From Neelides folsomi (Eukaryota > Arthropoda > Collembola > Neelipleona > Neelidae), in NCBI GenBank assembly GCA_034687125.1, contig JAQGBZ010000133.1:62001-126000 (forward strand): a stretch of 64,000 nucleotides of DNA. Reading direction: 5' to 3'. Both the position numbers and the translations under genes were made by a program. The notes under the pieces were generated by a model. The model was given only the letters and a program-made list of their open reading frames with translations. It was not told the origin of the DNA and did no database searches. Shown one piece after another: positions 42,001-57,000 of the stretch (positions within the stretch are counted from its first letter, which is position 1; each line of letters opens with the position of its first letter).

Positions 42001-45000
42001 GGTATGTATGTATCAACCCGAGCCGCATCTTGCAAACTCCTCAACCAGAATACAAATTTAGACAGTTATCTCCTTTTATAATTATCATTCCCACGCATAA
42101 GCCCCCTGTTCCCAAAGAGCCACTCTTAAACTTATTACGAGTACTTGTATTTATGTATAGTACATATATAACATATGTGTTTAGTTGGTTCTTTCCGAGA
42201 ACGAAGGTGCGCCAGGAATTGATGTATTAGGACATTGAGTTTTCCTATTTGCATACATATTGCATTGTAGTGAATATTATGTTATTTCCATATTATATGT
42301 GCAATTTGAATCTTCATCTCCTCCCCACACTCAAGCTTCCGAGTTTACGGTCGTAACCGACTGTTTTGTATTTAACTTTATATTATCTTCCCGTCTGAAT
42401 CTTAATACTTATTGACTTATTCTGGTCCAAGTTTTGAAAGATTTCATAGACATATTGAGCAGCCAAATACATACTTTGGGTTAATGTTAATATTTGTACA
42501 TTCAGACTCTGCACAACATTGGGGAATAAATTGAGAAAATGAAAGAAATTGGATTTTAATGCTAAATTTAAAATTGACTTCTAGATGTCTGGACAAGAGT
42601 TCATTGATCAGACTGACCATTTGCGATTCACATAAAAATGGATTGGAGGATTTTATATACATTTGTATTTTCATGAATATGAAATGAAAGAGAGGGAAAG
42701 ATGGGTCAGGGAATCTGTTGTAGACTTATTTAAATAATCCATCAAATTACCTGTGTCATGAATTGTTATATTTTCCTCTTGGGTATGGAAAAGTTATATA
42801 AAAAACAGAACGTCCTTCAATCCATGCTGGTACCCTCGAGAGATTGAGTCGTACATTGACTCCATTCCCCATTTGACTCTCTTCACCTCGTTCTCTCCTT
42901 ATCCCCCTTCTCATCCTGTAGGTTGGGGAGGTCTTTGGAAAAGTACAAAAGTCCAATGCAATTTTACCTTTCTACTTACAATTCCTTATTTTTATATTAC
43001 TTCCAACAATTTCTCTCCTTTGCCTGTGTATAAGTTTCATAAGAAAGAAGTCATTCGCCTACTTAAGGATTCGGGTTAAATATAAATCGTACTTACTGTA
43101 TGTAGACAATATCCGTCTGTCTCCAGTCAAATCCTGGTTGCTGTCTGCCTCTGAGCGATAAACCCATTTTCTTTAACTTTCGCTTTCCTTTTGGGGAATT
43201 TCGTCTTGTATCTACTTTGATTTATTTTTACTTCTCTTCACTTTGAATATTTTTGTAAACTTCCATTTTTTTTAACTTTTAGGATAAATCCTTTCAATCA
43301 AAAGAATTTATTAATTTCAGTCAATTAAGAAAATAAACAATGTCAATGCTATGTTAGGTTAGTAGTATCTTTTTTAGCTTGATTAAATTTCAAATAAATT
43401 AAAATTATTATCCAAAATTTAGCCAATCTTCATATCCACAGTTAATAATTTCTTAACCTCCAACCCATTTGTGAAGTAGAGAATGCTGTGCAAATGAATT
43501 TTTGTCATTTCTGGTTTCTGGCAAAGGGCCAAGAAAGGGATGCACATATTAATAAAGTTAAGAATTTCTGGCTAATGCTATTCCAATGAGAATAAAAGTT
43601 TAAAGTACTTTAAAGATTTAATAACCTAAACCACTCTCTTTTTAAGCTAACGGGGATCTTTAATTGCAAGTATCTTGTATTATTGGGATAATATTTAAGT
43701 AAAGGAATTATGATTCAGGTCCATCTTTGAGATTGCTAAATGTAGTTTACATAATTCGATGAGGTAATGGACCTTATAATGTCTGTTGTTTCCCATTTTT
43801 TGAAAGGAAAAGGATTATTTAACGCATACAAATAGTTTATAAAACGTGAATCTTCACTTAATTTAAATAATCAATAAAATAATGAAGTGAAATTAGTGAG
43901 GATGTAAGGTGAAATATATAAAAGGAGCAACGTGCTTTCTAATTCCCTTCTCGCACTAATAAACCTTGCTCAACATGAATATAATTTTGTAGCTTGGGAT
44001 TGTATAGGTAGTTATGTATGTACCTCAAGTTTTAAAGTTTTTGGCACGGCGCGGTTAATAGAAAAACAAATGTCATTATTTCAGTTACAATTTTTTTGAT
44101 AATTCCTCGATGATGTCTGGTCGTGTCTTGAGTTATTGGATTGCCTTGTAATGGGCGAAGATGAAAGAAGGGATAAACGCCATTATTATTTTTCTACCTT
44201 TCTCATGGTTAGTAAAGTGGAGGTAGAAGAAGGTTTATAAGAACCATGACATGGTTGTCATTAATGTCTCAGGTTTCTACTTGTGAATGTTGGAGAGGGA
44301 AACTCTCCATGATTTTTGACTCTCATTCACGCCTTCCATTTCCTCCATTTCCTCATATAATGTTAAATCCTTCCGTGATGAGGAAATGGGAAATGTAAGA
44401 GGAGACTTGGAAGCCAAGTGACAATTTCAATTAATTTCAATCTTGCACTCTTAAACAACCCACGCAACAATTTTCACTTCTTTTCCCTTTCAGCTCCAAT
44501 TTATCGATTCAAAAAGAGACGTCAGATTGATCCTTCAGCCCATTGAATTTTATTCAATTAGATACAATTTAATTTCATATTATGTTCAAACTTCTCAAAC
44601 AAATTTACTTGTTCCGACTCATTGAATCAAGAATTATTACACCCATATATACAGTTATAATGTTGGAAAATTGAAAGGATTAAGTTTTGATAGTCAAATT
44701 TATTTTGTATGAAATGTCTTTATGAGATATTTAACCTTAATAAGATTTTGTTTTATCACAATACATCATTTTCCATTCCAAGTTTTATATTATTCATAAA
44801 TTCACAAAAGCCCCAAGTTTAAAGTACTTGAAGTACTACTTAAAGTACTACTCACATTCAAGTACAAGTACTTGAATGTGAAATTTTGAAAATTACCAGA
44901 AAGCATTAATTTGTGAATTTAAGTAGAAATCATATTCATAAACACGTTCGTTATTTCGATACAAATTGCGGTACGGTAAATTTTATTATGAGGGGTCTCT

Positions 45001-48000
45001 TAAACCCACCGAGCCAGAAAGGGATATGTCGTGAGTGGAAGTAAAATACATTTATGAAGCCCGGAGAAAAAGGGTGACATAAAATTGAAGCTGACTGAAC
45101 TCGGAGTCAAAGCCGTTTATTCAATCGAGTTCCATTAAGTAGTTTGGCCTTGGTTGGAACTCTGGGCCTTCTAAGCCAAGAAGAGACAGAAGCGAGTGAT
45201 GGTGATGAGAGAAGAGGTCGACGCGTCTCGGCTCCCATTCTTTTGTTGGGCAAAGTCGGGAATTCAATACTAAACCTCGCTTAATATCGGTAGGGTCTTG
45301 TGGAAAGACTAATTTGTATATATTGTGTCTATTACTTCACTTTGTTCCTTCAATGTACATTGGATTTATAGGAATAGAGGAAATAATAAAGGGGCTTCGG
45401 AGGCACATGTCAAATCATACAGTCTTTGGATCAGCGTTTCTTGAGAGAGATCTCAATGCATCCTCTCTTGTACTTATGAAGGAGAAGATCAAATAAGTTT
45501 ATACATTAATTGTAACAAATATTCACATTTACAACATAAACTTGAATAAATAATTTATGTATTAGCAAGCAAAGAGCGAGAAAGAGATTTTAAGAAATAT
45601 TACTTAATATTCTCTATGTGCTTTTTAAAAAGTTTTTTTTATTTCTCTTATTTATTGCTGAGAGACTTCAACTCTGGTGACTGTTGAAAGAGTGTGATGA
45701 CTTTAGCAAACCCTGTGTATGGGAATTCAATAGCAATGCAAAAAAGTGTAGCACAAGGAAGATTCAATGAATTTGTGTTGTCGTTGAAGAAGTTTAGATC
45801 AACATTGTAGAAACATTTTTATATGGATCTCCCCAAGGATTTGTCTATGTAGATTTCGAGAAGAAGAGTATTAAAATGCATTAAAATGTTTTACTAATAT
45901 CATATAGCTTCATACATATTTTATAAAATGACTCAACTAGAGAGAGGTATTATATTTTAAAAATTTCCGACTTCTCTTATTTCATCGTATTGAAATGTGA
46001 ATTTTGGAGTGTCATTTACTGTTGAAGGTTTAGTTTATTTAATCAGCATGAGTCATGTAAAATGAAGATGATACTTAAGTAATACATATATGGTGTTTGA
46101 TAACATTAAAAGTAGAAATATTTTAATATAAAAATTATGCATTGTCTATTTGACTTTTTATTATACAAATGAACTTTTGATCCCTTTTCCATTATTTCTA
46201 TGCTTGGTTCTTCGAAGGAATTTTAAATTAATGTGGACTTGTTGATAAACCGTAAAAGTTCATTGCTCTGATATTTAAATAAAAATTAATTGTAAATGTT
46301 TTTAAGACGGAATGTTTTTTCGACATCCATAATTGACGACAATGTCCGACAATATAAATAAATGATTATTTATTTAAAAGGAGTTAATTTTGGATTATTA
46401 ACTTATGAAATATAATTGATTACGAATTAATGAAAATTATAACAAAATAACAACTTCATTTTATTCACATTAAAGATGATGAATCAAATTCTAAGTAGAA
46501 ATATTTTGGAGTATTAAATAAACAACTGAGGATTCATTACTCTGACTTTCTGACCTTATTGCCCTCCAGATGAAAAATGTATATCTTTGGATTGGGTCTG
46601 GGGAAGTAGTAGTGTATATTCGGAACGATCGACGATTCCACCCTGCATAAACAATCTCATCGAGGTCAATTACAAATCGAGAGCTTTCTATCATTTACTT
46701 AATAGAACCTGATTCATCCGCGGTCAATTTATCTTACTAATAAGAGTTTATAAGACCTCTCCCAGTTTCTAATCAGACTAATCACGAATTAGATTTTGCG
46801 TTAAGGTAATTTTAAAGATTTAAAGATCTCTATTAATGGGAGGAGGAATTTAGTAGATAACACTTAAAGGAATTGAACAACTGACAGTTTAGAGCGTGTC
46901 TTGCATGATTTACTTTCGACTATTAAAGATTACGCATTCAAATGGTATTTAACTAGTTCAAAAACAAGAACATGAATGTAAGAGAGGTCTCTAGAGGAAA
47001 AATAGCTATCCATAAGAATGTAAAGAGGGAAAAAAAGATCCAAACAGATCATTTATTTTGAATAAGGTAGAACCCTTCAAGCTGTAATGGACCAATAGTC
47101 ATAAACTCATTTTATCACGGTACAAAAGGATCTTAAGTTTCTAAAAGCATTGGAAGAGATTTCGGGTTGAGTAAATTAGAATATTGAACAAAAGGAATTG
47201 TTTTTCGTTCTTGGCTTGGGTCCGAAGGTATGCATAATCGATGGAGCAGACGGAAATCATCCCACCTGAGTCTTTCGATCTCTGAGTTAAGTATCGTTGA
47301 AGAGCACCCGCGGAGAATCTTCCTTAGTTATTCTTTTTATAATAGAGACACAATGGGAGGAGGAAAAAAGTGTAAATGGCAAGGAATGGGTTGAGGTATG
47401 ATCCAAGTTGAGCTTCTGAGGTTAGTTACGTGAGTTCTCTCTCTCTCCTCCCCAATTCCTTCCTCGGTTGGAATGGGAGAATAATTAAAAGAGAATTGAA
47501 ATACGGTTAACACTTTCGTGCTCAGGAGAAAGATTCTCACATTCGATGGTCTCCTTTCATTTCCCTACTTTATTCACTTCAATCCTTTAGCTCTGTAGCA
47601 TGTGAGATTGAATCTACGATCCCATCAATTGAAGTTCAGAGGAACAAGCGACAAGTCTGACGTATTTAGGTGAGGATAGGAAAAGGTGGGGATTTTTGCA
47701 TGAGGTCGTTTGAGAGATTCCGAGATGATCCTGATTGTTGTTGACGATGGCAAAGTCGGCAGTGGTTTCATAATTGCTCCTTAGTTCCCGGCTCTCTGTA
47801 TGCAATTTAAAGGACTCATGTGATTAAGAGGTGTGTGGAAGGCTTAGACACATGTGTGGATTATCCATTTAGACTTGGTGTGCAGAGTAGGGCCTTTGTG
47901 AAGAGATTCACTGGCTATAGGGGGTGATTAAAATCTCTTATCTCATAACGGTAATTTACTCCGCAAGCCCACCCCAAAAACTCATTCCATTGCACTGGTC

Positions 48001-51000
48001 TAGATTGAGCTTCAAAAGAATAGTTGAGGATTCCATTTCGGTAAATTTTGTCCTAAGGGGGTTTTCTGCTGTGGGGATTTACCCATCTATGTCGACTGTG
48101 TTTCAAATTTATGCCCAATTTCTACCCATCTTTTATGAGAGAGGAAATGCACATATAATAATAATAATACGTATAGGTATTTATTATACTGACTGAAGTA
48201 TGAACAGTGTTAGATGTATTTATGATTATAATTTGAGGGAAAAAGGATAAGTACAGCAATACTGCAATGTAAAATTGGACGAATTGAACCTTTTTTCCAA
48301 ACATATTGTGGTGTTGAGTTATAAGCAAATTCTTTGTATTACCCTTTAGCCTTTTAACTCGCCATAATTACATAACTATGTAAAGGCGCGTGGGCTAGGT
48401 AATTAACATTTTTGAATGAGAGTAATTTTTACAATTATCCTTAAAGCGAGCGATAAAGTAAATGTTTAATAATTTGAGATTTTATCACAGTGATGTTCTA
48501 TATCCTTGTTAATTCGCGCATTTACTTATTTGAGTTATTTGGTTAGGACTAAACTCCGGAAATAGTTCATTGACACTCTTTCAGAATTGGACAGAGAGCG
48601 TACTCGTGATGTATTTGTTTTTTGGATCATGTTCAATCAAATTAGGATTTATACAATGAGCCATTGAACGTTTGCGAAATTTTGTATTAAATACGCACCT
48701 GTCCATACATTATCACATCATAATGGGGCATGTATCTTTATTAATCTGTATTATTCTTATAATACCTAAATATACATCAATCCCATTCCCATAATTTGGA
48801 ATCATTTTTCCTCTTCATTTGGGAATGTATGAGCATTTCCGTTTTCTGGACAATTTGTGCAAAGCGTATTTAATAGATCCATCCCACCTGTTCCAAGAAG
48901 GGCAAAACGGTTGAAATAAAACTGACATTTCCCTAAGGAAAGAGAGAGTGGGAAGAGTAAAAGGTCAGAATCTTTATGAAAAACTCAGGTACTTCACATT
49001 ATCGGAACTGAGGAAAAGGGCTTTGTAGGGGGGAATGGACAATAAAAGAAATATAGGGTTTATTTTATTTTATGGTCATATACTTATTTCTAAAGGGTTC
49101 CTTCTCTCATTCGGCATGTCACGCATTGGAATGACAATTGAAAAGCATTTTATAGGGGGTATGTATGGTTATGGAATGGATACATGTGACTCACCGTCCA
49201 AATGCTTGGGATGTCGGGGTCCAGAGAGCTTTAGGCAATATTGTTGCCAAACTTGGAATTTTGTCTAGGTCTGAGGATCGGAGAATTCGGGTTATTCTTT
49301 TTACTCTAAAAGCTTGACATTTGACTCATTTTATATAGAGACAATATCATTGAGAAAATCGTATTTCATTGCCATCATTTATCGGCTAGGGAATGAAGGG
49401 AAAGAGTGGCCAAGTGAAGATAGTTGAATATAGGCTGATATGAGAATGAGAGAATGGTGGAAGCTGGACATTGTATAATGCAGATAGTTAAGTTTGTATT
49501 ACAATTAGGATTATTATACATGTTGTTGGCTCGCACGAGAAGAAGATGTTGGGAGCATAGGAGGCGGAAAGGAGATGGAAGTGATCAAAGTATATTGTGA
49601 GGTTTCCGATTACTCTCGTTATAAAGTATTAGCATGGGAGGGTGGTGGGAGGAAGGATCTCTGAATCACATTGTTGAGAGTCTTGGAGTTAGAGGATTAA
49701 GTTCTCGTGGACCATTGGGGGTTTTCTTGCGGGGCAAAGAGTGGTGGTAAAGAGGTAAGTGAGCTGAGGATATATAGTTTCATATAGAGAGACTTTCCAA
49801 ATGCCTGGTTTCCATCCTCTCGAGTGAATTGGGAGGGTGGAAGGGTGAACGAGCTCTCTCGCATCTCGACTCGACTGGGAGGTCTAACAGTTTGAATCGA
49901 GGATTCGGATTCTCCACACACATCCCCACTTGACTCTCTTTCCCCAGACACCCATGCGTGATTTTGGAGCAACAAGTCCGCCCTCGTTGGTTTTATTATA
50001 AAAGAACGAAATTTGGGAGGACCTTTGGGAAAATCTTTTGTGGAAGTCAATTAATTTCAAATATTCATTTGATTGAGAGAGAGGAGGGAAGGAACAGAAA
50101 TAGTTCCAGTTCTACGAACTCCTCCATTCACATCCTTTTGACATTCTAGAGAGTTGATCAGTGGGATTGAGTCATCCTTCTGGACATACCCAGAAGGCCA
50201 ATTTCATAAAAAAACTCTTCTGTTCTCATAGAATTCCTCTGTTTTTCTCATTTTTGGTGGTAAAATATTTTGTTGAATGGGCAATTGCTAAGTGAAAAAT
50301 TTTTAAAAAGTAATTTATACATGGTCTTTTGTTATTGGAATCCCCTTGTCTTTTTACCAGTGGAGAATCAAGTTATTTTTTTGTAAGTTTTGACACGTGG
50401 CGAGTGAATGCGAGAAGACATTTGGAAGTTGGAAGAGCTCAAGATTTCATTTTGCAAAGTTGAAGTTTGAGTTCATTGATGAAACCGGAGCTAGGGAGCT
50501 TCTGATTGATGTTTGGTACAATGGTGTCTTCCTCCGGGGATATGTCATCCCCCCATCATGAAGTGATTTATAGCCCAGTGACACAGAATGGGTCGTCGTC
50601 GACGGCAAACATGATATCGTGCGACTATCATCCCGTCTACGGCAACATTCCGCCCGACTGCACCTACTATGGCCCTGGTCCCGACTCATATCAGTACTGT
50701 AGTCCCGACTCCTATCCTCACCCGCAAATGTGTGCCGTCAACACGGAATATGGTAAGACGTCCCCTTTACAAAATGAGGAGTTGAGAATTCCCTTCAGGA
50801 GGTGTGAATGCAGTTTCTCAAAATAAAACTCAGAGTCTGGGAATTGCTCTTGCACTTCTCCAACTTCCCTATCCCATACATATACCAAATGTTCTGCAAG
50901 GATAAAAATGTAGCTGGCAATGTTTTCCAAATGGCGCTTGTAGGCTTCTGTGACTTAGCATGGATAGGAGAAAAGTAAATATTGAAAAACACAATGTTGT

Positions 51001-54000
51001 GATCTGGGGTTTGAGGTTGCGTCCAATGTCCATCATAAAGAAGCGCAATAAGTACATTAGATGTGGAGTACAATCAAAATGAATTTAATTGCTTGGTGCA
51101 TTCGTCGTAGATGAGAATTTTAATAGGATCATTCCCCTCGGTCTCTTGCTGAGAGTTGGTGAGGTTCTTTGGGAGAAGTGGACCACTAAATGCATAGCTT
51201 TTGAGTCATTACTCCTCTCCAATCATATTTTGGCAAAAACTCATTGCTGCATCTCTTTTAAATGCATCTCAGTTGAACATCATGTGCGACTTTTCTCATC
51301 TCCAATCGAACTGCATACATTACAGTCAAGATGAAAGAGAGCGATATGGGATTACTTATTGCAATGCAATGCTACTTAGGATATCTTATTGGCATCAGGT
51401 ATGCAGCAAGAATGCGCTTTACATAGTACATTTGTCAATACTTGCAAATTTTTAAGTATTTATTTAGCCTCGATGAGAATGCACTTTGATTGCAAAATTT
51501 TTTAATTAATTTTCTCACGGGTTGAATATTGATAGGTTTGTGAAGGGAATATTTTAATAGATAGATTTTGAAGATTCGACTTTGGCAAGGAGAAGAGGGC
51601 CAGTGTGATGTTTGGATTTCTGAGGTTCAATGCTCCATTCCTTAGCACAGTGGACATAGGACCATGGGTTGAAGTCATTACTCATATAATAATTTCCCGC
51701 GAGGGCTTTTCCTACGCCACGTACGCCACTTGTTATAGAGGAATCAGCGAATCAGTCATAGTTGAAATTAGTGTCATTTTATGAGAAATGGGCGAAATGG
51801 GGTTGAAATTCAACCGTTGTATGTATTTTGAAATGAGCTTTTGGGCCCGCCAATGGTCTGGTCATGATGAGTTGTTTATCGGTACATTTTATGCCTTTCT
51901 GTAAAGGAAACCTTGGGCGCCGAGAGTCCGATTCGCCCATTTAAGTAATAGAGATGAGAGATCAATTGTATGTGTTTGTTGATGAGCTTAGATGTCAGAG
52001 GGCTCGTGGAGGAAGGGAGACATCAAAGGTGAAGGAGGATGAAGGTGGGCTGGGTGAGAGGATTATTACGACTACCATTTCCCTTCAATTCTCTTCTCCT
52101 ACTGTGAAATGAATGATAGGAAGGAATGGTCCATTTAAGGGAGGAGAATTCCTTCTCCCTTTATCGAACTATCAAGTGGAAGTGTTTCTCGTTAAGAGGT
52201 TTATTTTTACCAGCTTTTCTAGGTAATGGAAACATGTCTCCATCCTATCGGCCACTTTATATCCTTGTATAATAATAAATAAGAAAGGATCCTACAAGTG
52301 GCTTCGTCACATCCCTCCATCCAATCCTTATTGTTTATAACTCGTGCAATCTTCTCCTTTCAACGTCTTTAGTTACGGATTAACGCTATAAAGCAAATTG
52401 TGGCGAGTTTCAATCGATAGTCCAATCTTTGTAATTATTCCCTCTTCTTGCCGGCTTCATCCACTCGAGACGACCGATGACCCACAAGGCTCTTCTAAAT
52501 CATTGTTTTCACCATATCTGATTCAATGAGATTGAGAGGCTGGAAAATTGAATGAATTTCATAATTTGGAATTTTCATTGAAGCGGACGAGACATTTCTG
52601 GTCTTTTTACTCACAGGATCCACCTGAGCTGACAATGAGAGTTTGGTTCATTGCTTTAACGGTTTTTCTCACTAAAGGAAATATGCGACATAACAATAAT
52701 TGAAATTATGTATAATGAGAACTGAAAATTCACTCATCGTATATATTTATGATTTCATTCACTTATGTGGTACTGAGAGAGTTGCTAAAAGCTTTATGTT
52801 TATAATTGTCTTGAGTCTCTTGAGAGTTAGCAGGAAAAATGGTATTATCTATAGAATGGCTCATCATCACTTTAAATTTCGTGCTAGTAGACATTGCCTC
52901 TGTCATTATATGCAAATCTTTCATTTCATTATTGTAAGGATCTGAATTTCATTTATGTATTTTATGGAAAGACAAGGGAAGAACGGTGCAAATTATCTTA
53001 ATTATCATTCTCTTCTCTTTAATCTTGGCTTTCTCAGTAACAAATGTTCATCTTCATTTTGCAATGTACTACATGGCATTATTATTTAATTCCTTACCAT
53101 GAATTCAAATGAGGTAAATGAGAATAAGATGAATCAATAGTGAATGATTCATTTTTTCAGCCTTTTTAAAAGACTTTGATTATTCCAAGATGCTTTCCTC
53201 ATCGAATGATTACTAGCCATGAAAGAATTAGAAGAAAAGTGCAACGAGTAAAGGCTTGATTACAATTTGACCTTTAATTGCTTGTTTGACCTTTCTCTAA
53301 GCTCATAGAACTTTTGTTTTTCTCAGCTCTTTATGCGCTTTACTTAACAACTTCAAAGATGATTAATGATAATAAGAGTTTAATTAAATAATAATAAGTT
53401 AAGAGTATAATTTTTTTCCGTTCTTAACTTTTTAGTTGTTGAATATTTTTAAAATGATGGCCATGATGCTCATCTTCACAATTGATGTAATGTCTAATTA
53501 TTTTTTTCCAGGTCCCGTGACAGTTCCGTTGTTGTCAACCAACTCGAATCCGCCTATTCCATTACCATTGCAAGTTCCGCAGGGTCACGTAGTCCAACAG
53601 ATCGTTGATGAAAATGGGACCTTGAGGCATGTGATTGTGTCGCATCAGCCCCCGCTTATGCCCATTCCAAACTACGTAAGTAATTCTTTTCCATCTTTTT
53701 GTGCATAAATCTCTCGTTGGTTTGTTGAGTTCCGCAATGTGCTCGAAGGAACAGACAAACTCATTTATTTCTTTACATGCAATTCTAAATCATGAATGAG
53801 GAGCCTTTGAGGATTCTTCGAGGGAAAAGATTCCCATGGATAAATAAAATTCATCCCGAGAATCCCTATGGCTCTTTTCGATGGCGAACTTTTTGAAGGT
53901 GTGGAACTCGTTTGGGCCTAAATCTTCACAATATGGGATTCGTATGTATAGTATATGTATATCATATTCCTTATGTACAAGTTTGTTGGCATCTTTGCAT

Positions 54001-57000
54001 TATATAATAAAGTGAATAGGTTGAAGATGAGAGGATCGTATAGGAATTCTACGTATAATATGAAAGAATTGAAACATGAGATTTTGGTCCAACTTGTGTT
54101 GAGTTATATCTCAAATGTGTAGCCGAATTGCATGATTATGATGATGTTGGTAGTAAGGGATTTAACGCAGTGGCTCCGTGCTTTTTACTCTCATCTCTTC
54201 GGTCAAGTAAAATATGTAGGTAAGGCCCACTCATTCAAAGTAAACTAAGGTTTATTGACCTGATGGCTTTGAATCTCCTTCCCTCCACACTACATACATA
54301 CAAAAGTTTCGAATAGATTTTCTTATTAGATAGGAGGTGGAAGTTACGTAAATTACCTTTGTGGCTGTAGACGTAATGTGTACAGTGCACAAATTGCTTG
54401 TAAACTATTGTGATGTGTACATTTACCAAATTCTTTATACCTAACTTGTAACAAGTTGGAATAAGTATTATATGTGTATAATAGTTATAGGCTGTGCCAT
54501 CACATTTTGGAGACTTCTTGAAAGCGAAGAATAAATCTATGCGAATAACTACGTAGGTACTATGGTTGAATATGGTGGAAGTTGTCCAGTCGTAGATTTG
54601 AAAAGAGTAGAATTTTAATGAATTACGTACACATTACCATTCAAGCCTTTAGCTCTTCTCCACCTGCACCTTCCAAATCTTCTTTGCGTGTGTTATTTGT
54701 TGGGAATTAAGAGGCGAGGAGGAATAAGGCAACAAGTAGTTGGGTAGCACCCTGTATGGACTTTAATCCATGTAAAATGGTCAAAGAATTTAAAGGTGCC
54801 TGACACGCATAAGATCTTGTGCGCAAAAGAATGAATGACATGGGTTCGTGAACACCTAACGCTTTCTTAATCCTTCTTAAAGTAAATTAACTCCCATTAT
54901 ATAGCCCTACTTCTTGGCAATATCCTAATAAGTGCAATTCCTTGGGAATTTCCCTTTGACAGAGTCAGCATAAACCCTTTGTGTTATTACCCAATGTTCA
55001 TTATACTCTTCCATTTGCTTCAGTTTCCTTTCCTTCATATTTTTAGTTATATAGGTAGTAAGGATAGAAGTTAGACGAGGTTTAATTGAAGATTAAAACT
55101 AAGACGCAATTCCTTATATCCATTTAAATATTATTTCCTTATAATTTCTTTTGTTATTTTCCATCATTTTAACTGAAAGGAGGGCAGATTTCACAATTTG
55201 ACACAAGAAATGGAAAATGAGGAATTAATGGTTAAATTCATTTGTCTTGCTATTTATTGAGATAATAATGGAATACATTAATTACTCGGGATGAAGAGAT
55301 GTTTTCATAATCGGCCAATGTTAATTTTAACAACCTAATGGTAATAATTGTATTGGAAGGATTAAACAATAGGGGTGAGGGTGATGAGGGAGATGTAAAT
55401 TGCCAACATAGTATAACCACAACGGAGATGCTGTCACTCAAAACACTTCAAACCTCGTTTGTGGTGTTTTTGACCTTTTTGACGACAATGAATGGTGGCG
55501 GTGGGAAGGGAAAGAGAAATTGCCGGAAAGCGAGGCGAAAGAGAGAAAATAGTAATTGAGTTTCTGCCTTTACCTTCCCTATTGTGGAATTGCCTTCCCC
55601 AATAAAAAACCATACAGTGTTTTTAAATCCACATCATATTCTACACTTGAGAGAAAGAGCTTTGAGCGAAATTGGGATTACAGTGTAATTATTTAAAATA
55701 TTTAATGATAGGGGATCCCTTGGTGGAGTTTTTCCAACCTACACTCTGCCAACTTTGATATCATCCCATTTCCATGAAATATGCCCATTAAACTTATTTA
55801 TAACATTATGTATACTAGTATATGCTACATGAGTCGATCATGTTGTGTTACATGAGAGGATCATTAATCTGAGGATAAAGTGCATTAGACGAGGATTTTT
55901 GCGAATGGTTTTTGGAGGAGCTCCTATTTGAATCCAAATCCATTATGTTGATATGCATGCGCATTTTCACCTCTGGATATGGGCCTGACCTTTTCGCAGA
56001 CAGGAGGCCCACTTTTCCCTTTGTTCCTAAACAGCAGGAGGAATTAAATGAGGAGTGTTCGAATCTACTTATGTACATTTTTATGTGTGGAGAGGAAATG
56101 TAGGTGCACTGATGGTAATTAATATTTCCTATGAATGACTACTGCGTATATATGAAGTTAATATGAATGCATCTTTTTATTTTCCTTTTAGAGAGTGTGA
56201 AACTAGATTTCTCTAGTAAGGAAACATTTAATTTTGGTATAGAACGAATGTATGAATTATGAGTGATCTCCCGGATATTGTCGTAGAATGGAATCATAGA
56301 TCATATTTATAATGCATTTTAAGGAATCCTCTCAATGCACGATGGCATGAATGAGGATCTTAAATGTTGATTTACTTTCTTTCAAATATATAAAAATCAT
56401 TAATTTAGTTTTTTAAATACATTTTTATACAATTAGCTTCACTAGTGATTGTGATTTCTCTCATTTCCTTTCCTGTTTTCTATTTCACTCCTTTTTTTTT
56501 AATTTGAACTCGACATTAATTTGACGGTTATTAATTAAATACCGGATGTGAGTATTTATGAGGAATTTAAATACTATAAATTTTTTTATGAATGAGGACA
56601 ATTTCCTAACGTCCTTTTATGGACCATTTTACATTTTGGTTGATTTTTAATCTTTTGTGGTTTTGAATGAAAAGTTCTTGGGTTTAGCAGCGTTCTATTT
56701 AACTCCCTTTAAAGAAGACTTTTTAACTGACTTTTGAGCCATTATTTTTAAATATGTAACTGTAATGTGGTATGGATGAAGATAAATTTATCGTCGCAAT
56801 ATTTATTATTTTTAACTTTATCATTGATGATTAAAGAGTTAATATAAATAAATGGAATACTTGCTGTACATTTTCCAACGTCTATTCCACATTAAAGGTG
56901 TGGTCTTTTGACTTGTGAGATTAGGATTATCATCCTATTCATAATGTTTTCATCTAGAGCTTTTAGTAATTATGAGAAATGAGGGATGAGATGTGTGGGG

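Larger units (their letters stand above)
34545..50508. other. Large first intron of FNDC3 (upstream part)
   Basis: AT-rich sequence between the distal first exon and the alternative first exon. No nested gene is recognised on either strand. Structured items inside are the tandem duplication at 34608-34716 and the palindrome at 44853-44880. From about 49.5 to 50.5 kb the composition becomes richer in G and C as the proximal promoter is approached. Confidence 0.6.

Noticed and set aside
47230-47397. Small ATG-initiated frame of 55 codons
   Set aside because: Short, with no domain, and the sequence beyond it gives no splice continuation.
49697-50050. Minus-strand frame of 117 codons next to the internal FNDC3 promoter
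   Set aside because: It lies in a region richer in G and C where stops are rarer; no family resemblance or promoter on that strand.
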